From UBA7862 sp051883495 (GTDB lineage: Bacteria; Bacillota; Clostridia; Christensenellales; UBA1242): a stretch of 64,000 nucleotides of DNA. The notes beneath the pieces were generated by a model. It made no database searches. It was not told where the DNA came from and saw only the letters and a list, made by a program, of their open reading frames with translations. Positions 33,971-43,436 of this stretch are shown piece by piece (the first letter of the stretch is position 1; every line of letters begins with the position of its first letter). The translations under genes and the position numbers were made by a program. The stretch covers positions 1 to 64,000 of the forward strand of contig JBJETV010000007.1 in NCBI GenBank assembly GCA_051883495.1. The letters run 5' to 3'.

Positions 33971-34750
33971 ATGATAAAATATGATAATAATTTTGAAAAT
34001 AAACAAAAAAACTACCTAGAAAAATCGTTGTTTAGTAAGATTAAAAATGTTATAAAAAAAATTTTCAATTTGGATTTCTTGGACATAAAGGAAAAACTGA
34101 TTGCATATGTAAGTGGCAAGGAAGTTTTGCCACTGGCTCTCTCGCAAGAAGAAGAGGAAAAATTACTGGACAGATTGAGGAACAAAGATGAAAGTGCGAG
34201 GGGAGAACTGATTGAGCATAATTTGAGATTGGTGGTCTATATAGCCAAAAAATTTGACAATACTGGGACAGAACTTGATGACCTTATATCCGTAGGTGCG
34301 GTGGGGCTGATTAAGGCGGTGCAATCTTTTGATGTGGAAAAGAATATCAAATTGGCTACATATGCCTCACGTTGTATTGAAAATGAAATTTTGATGTTTA
34401 TTAGGAAAAAATCTAGACAAATGGCAGAGGTAAGCCTTGATGAACCATTAAATTTTGACAAAGATGGCAACGAACTTTTGTTGAGTGATGTCCTTGAAAA
34501 CGATGAAGAAACAGCAAGTGGTGCTTTGGAAAAAAATGGAGAAAAAGCATTGCTGTGGGAGGCTATAAGAAGGCTTAACGAAAGGGAACAAAAAATTATG
34601 GAATTGCGGTTTGGGCTGAATGGCGATGAAGAAAGCACACAAAAAGAGGTTGCAGATATGCTTGGTATTTCTCAAAGTTATATATCTAGAATAGAAAAGA
34701 AAATCCTTTCCAAATTGAAAAAGGATTTGCAAAAATCTAATACAGGTTAA
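33971..34750 (+). CDS. sigE: sporulation sigma factor SigE precursor
   Basis: Sigma-E directs early mother-cell transcription. The 259 aa have a long N-terminal pro-region (about 50 residues, hydrophobic and basic) ending near GKEVLPLALSQEEE, where SpoIIGA would cut. Region 2 includes DDLISVGAVGLIKAVQSF and region 4 the HTH VADMLGISQSYISRIEKKIL. ATG 33971 follows AAGGGAGC; the upstream frame overlaps spoIIGA. sigG, normally the next gene, is here on the opposite strand. Confidence 0.95.
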   Translation: MIKYDNNFENKQKNYLEKSLFSKIKNVIKKIFNLDFLDIKEKLIAYVSGKEVLPLALSQEEEEKLLDRLRNKDESARGELIEHNLRLVVYIAKKFDNTGTELDDLISVGAVGLIKAVQSFDVEKNIKLATYASRCIENEILMFIRKKSRQMAEVSLDEPLNFDKDGNELLLSDVLENDEETASGALEKNGEKALLWEAIRRLNEREQKIMELRFGLNGDEESTQKEVADMLGISQSYISRIEKKILSKLKKDLQKSNTG

Positions 34751-34757
34751 AAAACGT

Positions 34758-34833
34758 TAGGATAAAGTGTGACTGGACAAATCGTGCTTGGATAATTTAT
34801 ACTTGGATAAGATTTGTTTGGATAGATTTTATT
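34758..34833 (+). repeat. 15-bp tandem repeat after sigE, about five units
   Basis: Units beginning TGGAT/TGGAC start at 34774, 34789, 34804 and 34819, exactly 15 bp apart, with a related unit at 34758. This is the 3' spacer between convergent sigE and sigG. Confidence 0.8.
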
Positions 34834-34898
34834 AGAAGAAATTGTGCGTTGAACAAAAATTATATCAAATTGTTTTGTGTTTATATATTATATGTTGA

Positions 34899-35672
34899 TT
34901 AAAAAAAGTTCTTTTTTATTTCTTCCAAGGCATTCTTTTCCAGCCTGCTTACTTGTGCTTGTGATATCCCTACTTGATTGCTTATTTCTACCTGAGTTTT
35001 GCCTAGATAATATCTCAACCAAAGTATTTCTTTTTCTCGCATACCAAGGTTGTTTAGTGCCTCTTTTAGTGCGACATGGTCGATAAACTCCTCACTGCTG
35101 TTCTTTATATCTTTTATTTGGTCCATTACCATCACATTTTCTGTGCTATCGTTATATACTGGTTCAAAAAGTGAAATAGGCTCGGATATGGCGTCAAGAG
35201 CAGTTAGTATTTGCCTAGTAGAAAGTTGCGCTTCCATAGCGATTTGTTCAATATTTGGTTCGGTTGAAGTCTTTTTTGAAAGTCTTTCTCGTGCTTGCAA
35301 AGCCTTGTATGCTATATCTCTCAAACTTCTACTTACTCTAACAGCAGAATTATCTCTAACAAATCGTCTAATTTCTCCAATTATCATAGGAACAGCATAT
35401 GTTGAAAATTTTACATTAAACCTTTCATCAAAGTTATCCATTGCTTTTATCAACCCGACAAAACCCACTTGGAATATGTCGTCCATATTGTCGCTTTTGT
35501 TTGCAAAACGCTTTACAACACTCAAAACAAGTCTCATATTGGAGTATAAAAACATTTCTCGTGCCTTTTCGTCACCCGCTTTCAATCTTTTCATAAGATT
35601 GGCAACTTCTGCGGAGGATAATTTTGGAATATTTGATGTGTTTAACCCACATATATCAACTCTATTGGACAT
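34899..35672 (-). CDS. sigG: sporulation sigma factor SigG
   Basis: Sigma-G directs late forespore transcription. The 257 aa begin MSNRVDICGLNTSNIPKLS, the sigma-G N-terminal signature that also binds anti-sigma factors. Region 2 has NMDDIFQVGFVGLIKAMDNF and region 4 ISNQVGISQAQVSRLEK. ATG at 35672 follows AAAGGTG by about 7 nt, better than the GTG nine bases earlier. In most spore formers sigG follows sigE on the same strand; here it is inverted and convergent, so read-through from sigE cannot express it. Confidence 0.95.
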   Translation of the reverse strand: MSNRVDICGLNTSNIPKLSSAEVANLMKRLKAGDEKAREMFLYSNMRLVLSVVKRFANKSDNMDDIFQVGFVGLIKAMDNFDERFNVKFSTYAVPMIIGEIRRFVRDNSAVRVSRSLRDIAYKALQARERLSKKTSTEPNIEQIAMEAQLSTRQILTALDAISEPISLFEPVYNDSTENVMVMDQIKDIKNSSEEFIDHVALKEALNNLGMREKEILWLRYYLGKTQVEISNQVGISQAQVSRLEKNALEEIKKNFF

Positions 35673-35787
35673 TTTTATCACCTTTATTGTAGATTGCCCA
35701 ACAATAATGTTTATATTCCAAATTCATTTGGTAAATTTTTGTTGAATTTTGTTTTATTTTGGTGCAACAGAGCATAATCATAGGAGT

Positions 35788-36432
35788 ATGGAAACTACAT
35801 TTACAGAACTTCGAAGCAAAGAGGTTATCAATGCTCTTACTGGCAAAATGTTGGGGAATATTTGTGATATTGTTTTGGACCTTAGATGCAACAGAATCCT
35901 TGGATTTGTCGTACCTGGGTGCAAGAATTTTTTTAATATTTTCAAACCTTCTCAAGAGATTTTTATCCCTTTTTCACAAGTTTGTAGAATTGGGGAAGAT
36001 ATTATTCTTGTAGAAGTCGCAGAGCCTCCTTCAAAAAAACAAAAAAATAAACCTGTGCGTATCTTTGAGGTGCAAAATCAGCAAGGTAGTAATGAAGGTG
36101 ATGGAACTATCTATGAAAGAAAAGGCACAGATAGCACCACAGAACGCAATAATGAAGACCAGTCCGCATCAAGTCTAAGGAAAGAAGAAAGAGGAGGGGA
36201 GTTGAACAGAGGCTTAAGAGATTACAACAATCAAAGCGGTGAGTATTTGCAAAATAGTAGTGATAGATATAATTCTTCATCAAGAGATTATTCACAAAAA
36301 ACAAACTATCAACAGCCCACACAAAAATATAATGCAAATGCTTATAGTAGAAGCGCTCAGCCAAATTTTGATAGTGAAAATGGACCATACTTAACTAAAT
36401 TTGACCAAAATGACATTTATCCTATAAGTTAA
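35788..36432 (+). CDS. YlmC/YmxH-type PRC-barrel protein with long low-complexity tail
   Basis: Residues 1-~85 form a PRC-barrel domain (TELRSKEVINALTGKMLGNI, then IFIPFSQVCRIGEDIILVEV). YlmC/YmxH proteins are sporulation-associated and normally only about 80-90 aa. Here a further ~130 residues rich in Asn, Ser, Gln and Tyr follow (SSDRYNSSSRDYSQKTNYQQ), which look disordered. ATG 35788 fits the family start, but its GGAG is only one base away, so initiation may be leaderless or use an upstream TTG. It is divergent from sigG. Confidence 0.75.
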   Translation: METTFTELRSKEVINALTGKMLGNICDIVLDLRCNRILGFVVPGCKNFFNIFKPSQEIFIPFSQVCRIGEDIILVEVAEPPSKKQKNKPVRIFEVQNQQGSNEGDGTIYERKGTDSTTERNNEDQSASSLRKEERGGELNRGLRDYNNQSGEYLQNSSDRYNSSSRDYSQKTNYQQPTQKYNANAYSRSAQPNFDSENGPYLTKFDQNDIYPIS

Positions 36433-36502
36433 AGGTAAATTTATTTTGAAAAAAATTTTTTATATGATAAAATAGCCTATCAAATATACGGCGAGGGAAC
36501 AA

Positions 36503-36949
36503 ATGAAGTGTGTTTTTTGTGGCTATAAGGATAGCAAAGTTATTGATTCTAGAAATTCTGACGAGCAAAATTCTATTCGCAGAAGAAGAGAATGTCTAAA
36601 ATGTGGCAAGAGATTTACAACTTATGAAATGGTGGAAAGCACACCAATTTTGGTGATAAAGAATGATGGCTCAAGGCAAACCTTTGACCCTCAAAAAATC
36701 AAAAGTGGAATAATTAAGGCTTGTGAAAAAAGACCTGTGTCCATGAACCAAATCGATGATATTGTTCTTGATATAGAAAGACAGATAAACAACTCTTTGG
36801 CACAGGAAGTGAAAAGTTCTGAAATCGGCGAAATGATTATGAACAAACTAAAGTCTATTGACGAAATATCTTATGTCCGTTTTGCCGCTGTTTATAGGAA
36901 ATTTAAGGACATAACGACCTTTATATCTTTCCTTAATAATATGAATTGA
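36503..36949 (+). CDS. nrdR: transcriptional repressor NrdR
   Basis: NrdR represses ribonucleotide reductase genes when dATP is high. The 148 aa have the N-terminal zinc ribbon (CVFCGYKDSKVIDSR with CLKCGKRF) and the ATP-cone domain (VIKNDGSRQTFDPQKIKSGI). ATG 36503 follows GGCGAGGG; an extended -10 element (TGATAAAAT) lies about 30 bp upstream. It appears to be a single gene. Confidence 0.96.
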   Translation: MKCVFCGYKDSKVIDSRNSDEQNSIRRRRECLKCGKRFTTYEMVESTPILVIKNDGSRQTFDPQKIKSGIIKACEKRPVSMNQIDDIVLDIERQINNSLAQEVKSSEIGEMIMNKLKSIDEISYVRFAAVYRKFKDITTFISFLNNMN

Positions 36950-37096
36950 AGATAAACTTTGTATCGAGTAAAGTCTTATCAAAAAAACTATATAAGAATG
37001 AATATAAATATTATAAACTTGCTTTGACGCAAGTTTTTTTGTTGAAAATTGCACATTATTGCTATAAATTTTGCAGGGAAATCATATATAAAATAT

Positions 37097-37360
37097 ATGG
37101 AAATTACAAATAGAAAGAATGTCTTTCCGCTAGATAGTGGAGAAGAAGGTAAAGTGTATGAAATAAATAGTATCTTGGCACCTATAAAGATAAAGAGAAG
37201 ACTTCTCGAATTGGGTTTTGTTGATTGTTGTGTAAAAATCCTCAAAAAAAGCGTCAAAAATGGGGTGTTTTTGCTTGAAATTAGACATTATGTCTTGGCA
37301 CTAAAGCGAAAAGAGGTCGCTTGTATTTTTGTTCAAAAGAGAGGACAAACCTGTGAATAA
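37097..37360 (+). CDS. feoA: FeoA-domain ferrous iron transport protein
   Basis: FeoA is an SH3-like partner of FeoB. The 87 aa contain the FeoA pattern: EGKVYEINSI, then RRLLELGFVD and a closing strand pair ending LALKRKEVACIFV. I start at ATG 37097; no ribosome site is evident, and the longer in-frame start lies in promoter-like sequence. It overlaps feoB by eight bases. Confidence 0.85.
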   Translation: MEITNRKNVFPLDSGEEGKVYEINSILAPIKIKRRLLELGFVDCCVKILKKSVKNGVFLLEIRHYVLALKRKEVACIFVQKRGQTCE

Positions 37361-39491
37361 TGCAACTGATGTAGTTTTTGTCGGCAACCCAAATGTTGGC
37401 AAAACAACTTTGTTTAATAAGATAACAAACAGTTTTGAACACGTTGGCAATTGGCATGGTGTTACTGTAGAAAAGAAAAATAAGTTGCTAGAATATGACG
37501 GTCAAAAATATAATTTTGTGGATTTGCCGGGGTTGTATTCTACCACAAGTTACTCTTTTGAAGAGCAAGTTTCCATTGATTATCTAGTTTCTTCAAAGGG
37601 GATAATTGTTAATGTTTGTGATGCTAACGTATTGGAAAGAAACCTACTTTTAACCCTAGAACTGCTTGAATTTGGTGCCAACCCCATACTTGCTATAAAT
37701 TTTTCAAATGAGATGAAAAAGAGAAAAATTAGTTATAATTATCAACTTCTATCAAAAATGCTTGGGTGCAAGGTTGTGGTGTGTGAGGGGAATTCTAAGC
37801 AGGGACTAATATCAGAATTTATCCAAAATAAATCACAAGATGTAGCCTTGCCTTATCTAAAGAAATTGCCTATAAATGATGTAATATCCATACTTACTCC
37901 ATCACAATTATCTATTTTGAACAATAGAAAAACTTATATTGCAACAAAACTCTTGGAGCAAGATGAATTTGTAGAGGGTAAGTTGCAGTTAAGTGAGGAG
38001 CAAAAAATACGTTTGTCAAAAATCACAAGCAAAGCAGATTATCCTGTGCTTATTGCAAAAATGAGGTTTGAACATATCGGGCAAATTTTAGATAAATGTC
38101 AAGAAATGGAAAAAGAAACAACATATGGCAAATTCGCTATTGACAAAATTATCCTTAACAAATATCTATGCTTGCCAATTTTTTTGGGGCTTATGTTTTT
38201 GATTTTCAATTTGACCTTTTCTTCAGTTGGTGCTTGGCTGTCTGACTTGTTAAAAATTTTTATTGATAGTTTTATTGGTTTGCCTATTACTAATTTTTTA
38301 ATAAAAATAAATGCTCCAAATTGGGTTGTTGGGCTCTTCTCACAGGGCATAATTGGTGGGGTGGGAGGTTTGCTGAGTTTCATTCCACAAATAGTTTTGT
38401 TATTCTTTTTTCTATCACTTTTGGAAGACAGCGGTTACATGTCACGTCTTGCTTTTTCCTTTGAAGAAATATTTCATAAATTTGGTTTAAGTGGCAAGAG
38501 TATATTTACAGTGCTAATGAGTTTTGGTTGCACAACGACTGCTGTTTTGACATCAAGAAATTTGGAAGATAAAAATGCAAAAATCAAAACTGCAATGTTA
38601 AGTTCTTATATGAGTTGCAGTGCAAAACTCCCAATATATGCCGTTATTGGTGGGGCTTTTTTTGGAAAAGGTAATATTCTAATAATTGCAGGACTGTATC
38701 TATTGGGCATTGTTGCTGGACTTGTAATGGCTTCTTTCTTCAATAAAAAAATATTAAAGAGTGGGGAATACTCATTTGTATTGGAATTTCCACCATATAG
38801 ATTTCCTGATTTTAGACGAATTGTTAGTGTAATTTATCAAAATTGCAAAATGTTTGTTACAAAAGTGGCTACTATTTTGTTATCTTTTAGCATAATTGTA
38901 TGGATTATGCAAAATTTTACATTCAAATTTGAATACATACCGAACGGTCGGTCTGGGCGTAGTATGCTGGAAATTATTGGAGAATATCTCTCGTATATAC
39001 TTCGACCAATCGGTCTTGGGAATTGGGGAATTGCAGTAAGTTTGCTAGTTGGCATTATGGCAAAGGAGATGGTTGTGGGGACTATGGCTATTATCAACAA
39101 AGTGCCAACCACAACCGACTTTGACAAGACCCTTGGGTCTAGTTTCTTGGCATCGGGATTTACTATTGGCTTTACTCCACTTACTGCAGTCATTATGATG
39201 ATTTTCAGTTTGCTATATATGCCTTGCATTTCTACCATTGCTGTAATGAAAAAAGAAATTGGGCGAAAGTGGACTTTTGTATCCTGTATAACACAATTTG
39301 CAGTGGCATACACTATTTGTTTTGTAATTTACAATTTATTTTCAAACAAACTATTGGCACAATTTATTATTAGTTTTGGGGTTGTTTTTTTGATTGTATC
39401 CTTGTTTGCTTGGCTAAGGAAAAGGAAAACTTTGGGCAAAATAATCTGTTCGGGCAGTTGCACTGGTTGTCCAAATAATTGCAATAGATAA
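37353..39491 (+). CDS. feoB: ferrous iron transporter FeoB
   Basis: FeoB imports Fe(II), with an N-terminal GTPase domain controlling a membrane domain. The 712 aa contain G1 GNPNVGKTT, G3 DLPGLYST and a G4-type INFSNEMKK, in which the usual NxxD aspartate is not obvious. About ten membrane segments follow, with two Gate regions, and a C-terminal Cys motif (CSGSCTGCPNNC). Start GTG 37353 follows AGAGAGG and overlaps feoA; a TTG 24 bp upstream is possible. The feoA-feoB pair forms one operon. Confidence 0.94.
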   Translation: MNNATDVVFVGNPNVGKTTLFNKITNSFEHVGNWHGVTVEKKNKLLEYDGQKYNFVDLPGLYSTTSYSFEEQVSIDYLVSSKGIIVNVCDANVLERNLLLTLELLEFGANPILAINFSNEMKKRKISYNYQLLSKMLGCKVVVCEGNSKQGLISEFIQNKSQDVALPYLKKLPINDVISILTPSQLSILNNRKTYIATKLLEQDEFVEGKLQLSEEQKIRLSKITSKADYPVLIAKMRFEHIGQILDKCQEMEKETTYGKFAIDKIILNKYLCLPIFLGLMFLIFNLTFSSVGAWLSDLLKIFIDSFIGLPITNFLIKINAPNWVVGLFSQGIIGGVGGLLSFIPQIVLLFFFLSLLEDSGYMSRLAFSFEEIFHKFGLSGKSIFTVLMSFGCTTTAVLTSRNLEDKNAKIKTAMLSSYMSCSAKLPIYAVIGGAFFGKGNILIIAGLYLLGIVAGLVMASFFNKKILKSGEYSFVLEFPPYRFPDFRRIVSVIYQNCKMFVTKVATILLSFSIIVWIMQNFTFKFEYIPNGRSGRSMLEIIGEYLSYILRPIGLGNWGIAVSLLVGIMAKEMVVGTMAIINKVPTTTDFDKTLGSSFLASGFTIGFTPLTAVIMMIFSLLYMPCISTIAVMKKEIGRKWTFVSCITQFAVAYTICFVIYNLFSNKLLAQFIISFGVVFLIVSLFAWLRKRKTLGKIICSGSCTGCPNNCNR

Positions 39492-39599
39492 TTTGCTTTA
39501 ATAAGATAAAATTTTGTTAGTTATAAAATAGTCTAAAGGTTTTGATTGATTAAATGTTTTTTGTGTGATACACTATATAAAAAAAATGGAGAGTAAATG

Positions 39600-40931
39600 A
39601 TGAAACCTTTAGTTGCAGTGGTTGGAAGACCAAATGTTGGGAAAAGCACATTTTTCAACAAAATTTGTGGTAGAAGAATAAGTATAGTTGACGATATCGC
39701 TGGTGTTACGAGGGATAGAATTTATGGCGATGCGGAGTGGTGTGGCAATTATTTTACTTTGGTGGACACTGGTGGATTGGATTTTGAAGAACGTGGAGAA
39801 ATAGAAAAAAACATTCTTGCCCAGGCGCAGATTGCAATAGACCTAGCCAATGTTATATTGTTTTTTGTTGACGGCAAAGAAGGTTTGACCAATGCTGATA
39901 GGCAAGTGGCAGAATATCTTATGAAAAGGGCAAAAACAGAAATTATACTAGTTGTAAACAAGATGGATAATTTTAAGCTTGACAATATGTATGAGTTTTA
40001 TGAACTTGGCTTTGAACATGTTTTTCCAATTTCATCAGAGCAAGGCAAGGGCTTGGGGGAACTTCTTGACCAAATTGTTGTAAGCCTAAATGACAAGGTT
40101 GACACTACCGTTGCTCCAGCAGAAGCCATAAAAATTGCTATTGTAGGCAAGCCAAATGCCGGCAAAAGTAGCCTTACAAATAAGTTGTTGGGAGAAGAAA
40201 GACTAGTGGTTAGCAGTATTGCGGGAACTACAAGGGATGCAATAGACACCCCATTTAGATACAACGGAAAAGATTATGTGCTTATTGACACCGCTGGACT
40301 TAGAAAAAAGAATGCCATTGAGCCATCTTCGATAGAACGATATAGTGTATTAAGAACGATAGAAGCAATAAAAAGGGCTGATGTAGTGGTCGTTATGATT
40401 GATATTAACGATGGCATAACAGAGCAAGACATCAAAGTTGCAGGCTTTGTGCACGAACAAAACAAGCCAAGTGTTATTGTGCTAAACAAATGGGATTTGA
40501 TAGAAGACAAGGACGACAAGACCATAAACAAATTCAGGAAAAAACTTGATGAAGAGCTCAAATTTATGAGTTATTATGTGCCAGTTTTTATTTCTGTAAA
40601 AACAGGGCAAAGAGTGGGCAAAATTATGGAGTCGGTTGAAATGGTGCTAAAAAATGCAAGCAAACGCATCTCAACAGGGCAACTAAACGACATTGTTCAA
40701 GGGGCAATAAATATGAAACAACCCCCAAGCAAAAATGGTCAAAGATTGAAGATTTTGTATGCGACACAAACAGGGGTAAACCCACCAAACTTTGTTATAT
40801 TTGTAAACAATAAGGAAATAATGCATTTCTCATACTTAAGATATCTAGAAAACACAATACGCAAAGCAGTAGATTATTCCGGAACACCAATCAATTTGAT
40901 TGTAAAAAATAGGTCAGAAAAGGACGAATAA
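39600..40931 (+). CDS. der: ribosome biogenesis GTPase Der (EngA)
   Basis: Der is a double GTPase needed for 50S assembly. The 443 aa carry two G domains: first P-loop GRPNVGKST with DTGGLDF and NKMD, second P-loop GKPNAGKSS with DTAGLRKK and NKWD. The C-terminal KH-like domain (RLKILYATQTGVNPPNFVIF) follows. Of two adjacent ATGs, 39600 has the better spacing (6 nt) from GGAGAG. It is followed after 4 bp by plsY, a common clostridial pair. Confidence 0.97.
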   Translation: MKPLVAVVGRPNVGKSTFFNKICGRRISIVDDIAGVTRDRIYGDAEWCGNYFTLVDTGGLDFEERGEIEKNILAQAQIAIDLANVILFFVDGKEGLTNADRQVAEYLMKRAKTEIILVVNKMDNFKLDNMYEFYELGFEHVFPISSEQGKGLGELLDQIVVSLNDKVDTTVAPAEAIKIAIVGKPNAGKSSLTNKLLGEERLVVSSIAGTTRDAIDTPFRYNGKDYVLIDTAGLRKKNAIEPSSIERYSVLRTIEAIKRADVVVVMIDINDGITEQDIKVAGFVHEQNKPSVIVLNKWDLIEDKDDKTINKFRKKLDEELKFMSYYVPVFISVKTGQRVGKIMESVEMVLKNASKRISTGQLNDIVQGAINMKQPPSKNGQRLKILYATQTGVNPPNFVIFVNNKEIMHFSYLRYLENTIRKAVDYSGTPINLIVKNRSEKDE

Positions 40932-40935
40932 ACAC

Positions 40936-41631
40936 ATGGAATGGTGGAAGTTTTTAGTTTTGATTGTAGGTTCTTACCTTATTGGAAACATTTTTTTTGC
41001 CAAAATAATCAGTAGAATTAAGCATTATGACATTGCAAAGGCGGGCAGTGGTAACCCAGGGACAATGAATATGCTGCGCAACTTGGGGTTTTCTATGGGG
41101 CTTGTTACTTTGCTACTGGATATGCTGAAAGGTGTTATTCCTTCAATATGTGGATATTTGCTGTTTGGCGGAAATTTCTATGATTTAATAACTTGCAATG
41201 GGGCTAGCAATCAGGTCGCTTGCATAGGGCTATTTACAGGGGGGCTTTCTGCCTTGGTTGGCAATATTTTCCCAGTCTTTTACTACTTTAAGGGTGGCAA
41301 GGGCGCTGCTGTGATGTTTGGTATTTTTTGCGCTGCAAATCCGCTTATGGGCATAATAATTTTTATTGGTGGCTTTTTATTCCTGCTACTTTTTGACTAT
41401 GGTTCACTGGTATCCTTTTCGTTTGTAACTATTGCTACCATTGTGGAGGCATATTTGTTGGGTATTATGAACGAAGACGGCAACATTGTTTTGAGTTGCC
41501 TATTGTTTGCAATGTTTTGTCTTGTTTGGTTCGCTCATCGTCAGAATATTTTTAGACTGCTCACCGGAAAGGAAAATCGGCTCAATTTCAAAAAGAGTTT
41601 TGGAAAGAAGCTAAAAAAGAAAAATTACTAA
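40936..41631 (+). CDS. plsY: acyl-phosphate:glycerol-3-phosphate acyltransferase PlsY
   Basis: PlsY makes lysophosphatidic acid from acyl phosphate in the membrane. The 231 aa have about five to six helices and the three family motifs: GSYLIGNIFFAK, GSGNPGTMNMLR and the PVFYYFKGGKGAA loop that binds acyl phosphate. It lies directly after der and ends at a terminator. Confidence 0.95.
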   Translation: MEWWKFLVLIVGSYLIGNIFFAKIISRIKHYDIAKAGSGNPGTMNMLRNLGFSMGLVTLLLDMLKGVIPSICGYLLFGGNFYDLITCNGASNQVACIGLFTGGLSALVGNIFPVFYYFKGGKGAAVMFGIFCAANPLMGIIIFIGGFLFLLLFDYGSLVSFSFVTIATIVEAYLLGIMNEDGNIVLSCLLFAMFCLVWFAHRQNIFRLLTGKENRLNFKKSFGKKLKKKNY

Positions 41632-41652
41632 TTTAATCAAATTTTTTACAAT

Positions 41653-41680
41653 AAAACTGTCATTTTGTGGCAGTTTTTTT
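41653..41680 (+). terminator. terminator of the der-plsY operon
   Basis: AAAACTGTCA pairs with TGGCAGTTTT (one wobble) over a short loop, then T's. Confidence 0.85.
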
Positions 41681-41691
41681 GTTATCGTTGC

Positions 41692-41718
41692 ATAAGGAAA
41701 AGTTTTGTTTCATATATT
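41692..41718 (+). promoter_or_regulatory. predicted sigma-E-dependent promoter of spoIVA
   Basis: ATA (41692-41694), 16-bp spacer, CATATATT (41711-41718), which fits the sigma-E pattern (ATA, then CATAnAnT). spoIVA is sigma-E-dependent in Bacillus, and sigE lies 7 kb upstream in this window. Confidence 0.6.
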
Positions 41719-41746
41719 TTGGTATATCGAATTTTCGGAGGAAAGT

Positions 41747-43225
41747 ATGAATTCGTATCAAATTTATGAGGATATTGCTACACGAACCAATGGTGACATA
41801 TATCTTGGTGTAGTGGGACCTGTGAGGTGTGGCAAATCAACATTCATAACTAATTTTGTGCAAAAAATGGTTTTGCCAAACATAAAGGACAGTTTTGACA
41901 AAACAAGAACTATTGACGAATTGCCACAGAGTGCAGACGGCAAAACAATAATGACCACGCAACCTAGATTTGTGCCAAAAGAAGCCGTTAAGATTGTCGT
42001 CAATGACAAAGTCCAAATGAAAATCCGCCTTGTAGATTGTGTTGGCTACTCGGTAACTGGAGCAGAGGGGTTGATAGAAGACGGTAAACCAAGGCTTGTA
42101 AAAACCCCATGGAACGCAGAGCCAATTCCTTTTGAAGAAGCTGCAGAAGTCGGAACAAAAAAGGTTATCTCAGACCATTCCACAGTTGCCATTGTTATGA
42201 CAACGGACGGTTCTTTTGGGGAGTTGGAGAGAAATAACTTTGTAGAGGCAGAAGAAAAAACAATAAATGAACTAAAGATAACTGGCAAGCCTTTTGTGAT
42301 AGTGCTCAACTCCAAAACTCCACGTGCAGAAAAAACTATTTCTCTTGCAATGGGCTTGGAGAAAAAGTATGATGTACCTGTAGTGCCAGTGGATTGTGTA
42401 AATCTAAAACTTGACGATGTGGATAATATCTTTGCAAATATTTTGCAGGAATTTCCGTTATATTCTCTGCGAGTCCGTATGCCAAAATGGATACAAGGAT
42501 TGCCTTATGAAGATGAACTCATCCAAGAAATTATAAGCCAAAGCAAATTGCTTGTAGATAATGCAAATAAGATTGGTGAAGTTGACAATGCCAAAAATAT
42601 CTTCGAATCAAGCGACAACTTCGAGGCAGTTTCGCTTTCGTCAATAGACCTTGGCAATGGCATAGCATATCTGGATGTAAAACCAAGGGAAGATTTGTTC
42701 TATAAAGTATTGTCCAGAGAATGTGGGCACGAAATTAAGAGTGATTTTGAATTGGTATCCTTTATACGAGAACTTGCATATGCCAAGGAAGAATATGACA
42801 AAATGAAGGAGGCCTTGCAACAAGTGGAAGAAACGGGATATGGTGTGGTAAGTCCAAAGATGGAAGAAATGACTTTGGAAGAACCAGAAATCGTAAAGCA
42901 AGGCTCTAGATATGGAGTTAAACTTAAGGCCAGCGCCCCAAGTCTGCATATTATGAAGGTTGATGTTCAAACGGAGATAAGCCCTATCGTAGGATCTGAA
43001 CAACAAAGTGAAGATTTGGTCAAATCGCTTTTGAGTGAATTTGAGAACAATCCAAAAGGACTCTGGGAAACAAATATGTTTGGCCGCAGTTTGCATAGCC
43101 TAGTGAATGAAGGACTAAACAAAAAGATTGTGGCTATGCCAGTAGAAGCCCAAAAGAAAATGCGCAAAACACTCACAAGGATTGTAAATGAAGGAAAGGG
43201 CGGAATAATCTGTATCTTGCTATAA
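41747..43225 (+). CDS. spoIVA: stage IV sporulation protein A (SpoIVA)
   Basis: SpoIVA is the ATPase that polymerises into the coat basement layer around the forespore. The 492 aa include Walker A GPVRCGKST near residue 27 and the Walker B/sensor stretch VDCVGYSVTGAEGL. The C-terminus is conserved (RTLTRIVNEGKGGIICILL) and anchors the protein on SpoVM/membrane. ATG 41747 follows GGAGG; the TTG further upstream lies in the promoter. It is monocistronic. Confidence 0.97.
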   Translation: MNSYQIYEDIATRTNGDIYLGVVGPVRCGKSTFITNFVQKMVLPNIKDSFDKTRTIDELPQSADGKTIMTTQPRFVPKEAVKIVVNDKVQMKIRLVDCVGYSVTGAEGLIEDGKPRLVKTPWNAEPIPFEEAAEVGTKKVISDHSTVAIVMTTDGSFGELERNNFVEAEEKTINELKITGKPFVIVLNSKTPRAEKTISLAMGLEKKYDVPVVPVDCVNLKLDDVDNIFANILQEFPLYSLRVRMPKWIQGLPYEDELIQEIISQSKLLVDNANKIGEVDNAKNIFESSDNFEAVSLSSIDLGNGIAYLDVKPREDLFYKVLSRECGHEIKSDFELVSFIRELAYAKEEYDKMKEALQQVEETGYGVVSPKMEEMTLEEPEIVKQGSRYGVKLKASAPSLHIMKVDVQTEISPIVGSEQQSEDLVKSLLSEFENNPKGLWETNMFGRSLHSLVNEGLNKKIVAMPVEAQKKMRKTLTRIVNEGKGGIICILL

Positions 43226-43321
43226 AACTTTAGTCATTTGTAATAGCAAAGCTAAATTCCTTCAAGTTACAACTAGCTCTTGTCTAACTAAATATCATTT
43301 ACATTAAATCTAGTTATGTAA

Positions 43322-43416
43322 AGAACTATTAGATATAAGTATCAAGTTTAGTTTTGTCGAAGAGTTATTGAATATAAACATCAAATTTAGTGTTGCCGAG
43401 AATTATTGAATAAAAG
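43322..43416 (+). repeat. 39-bp tandem repeat after spoIVA, 2.4 units
   Basis: Units start at 43322, 43361 and 43400, each built on AGA.TATT.A.TATAA..ATCAA.TTTAGT.TTG. The first two are about three-quarters identical. Confidence 0.75.
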
Positions 43417-43436
43417 TTAAATGTTATTCAAAACAT

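Noticed and set aside
35050..35745. Plus-strand ORF of 231 codons
   Set aside because: It lies antisense to sigG, has no ribosome site and shows no family features; the sigG frame explains the openness.
43350..43362. TTTTGTCGAAG as a Spo0A box
   Set aside because: The 7-base core is expected several times by chance in 64 kb, and this one lies in a decayed repeat far from any promoter.
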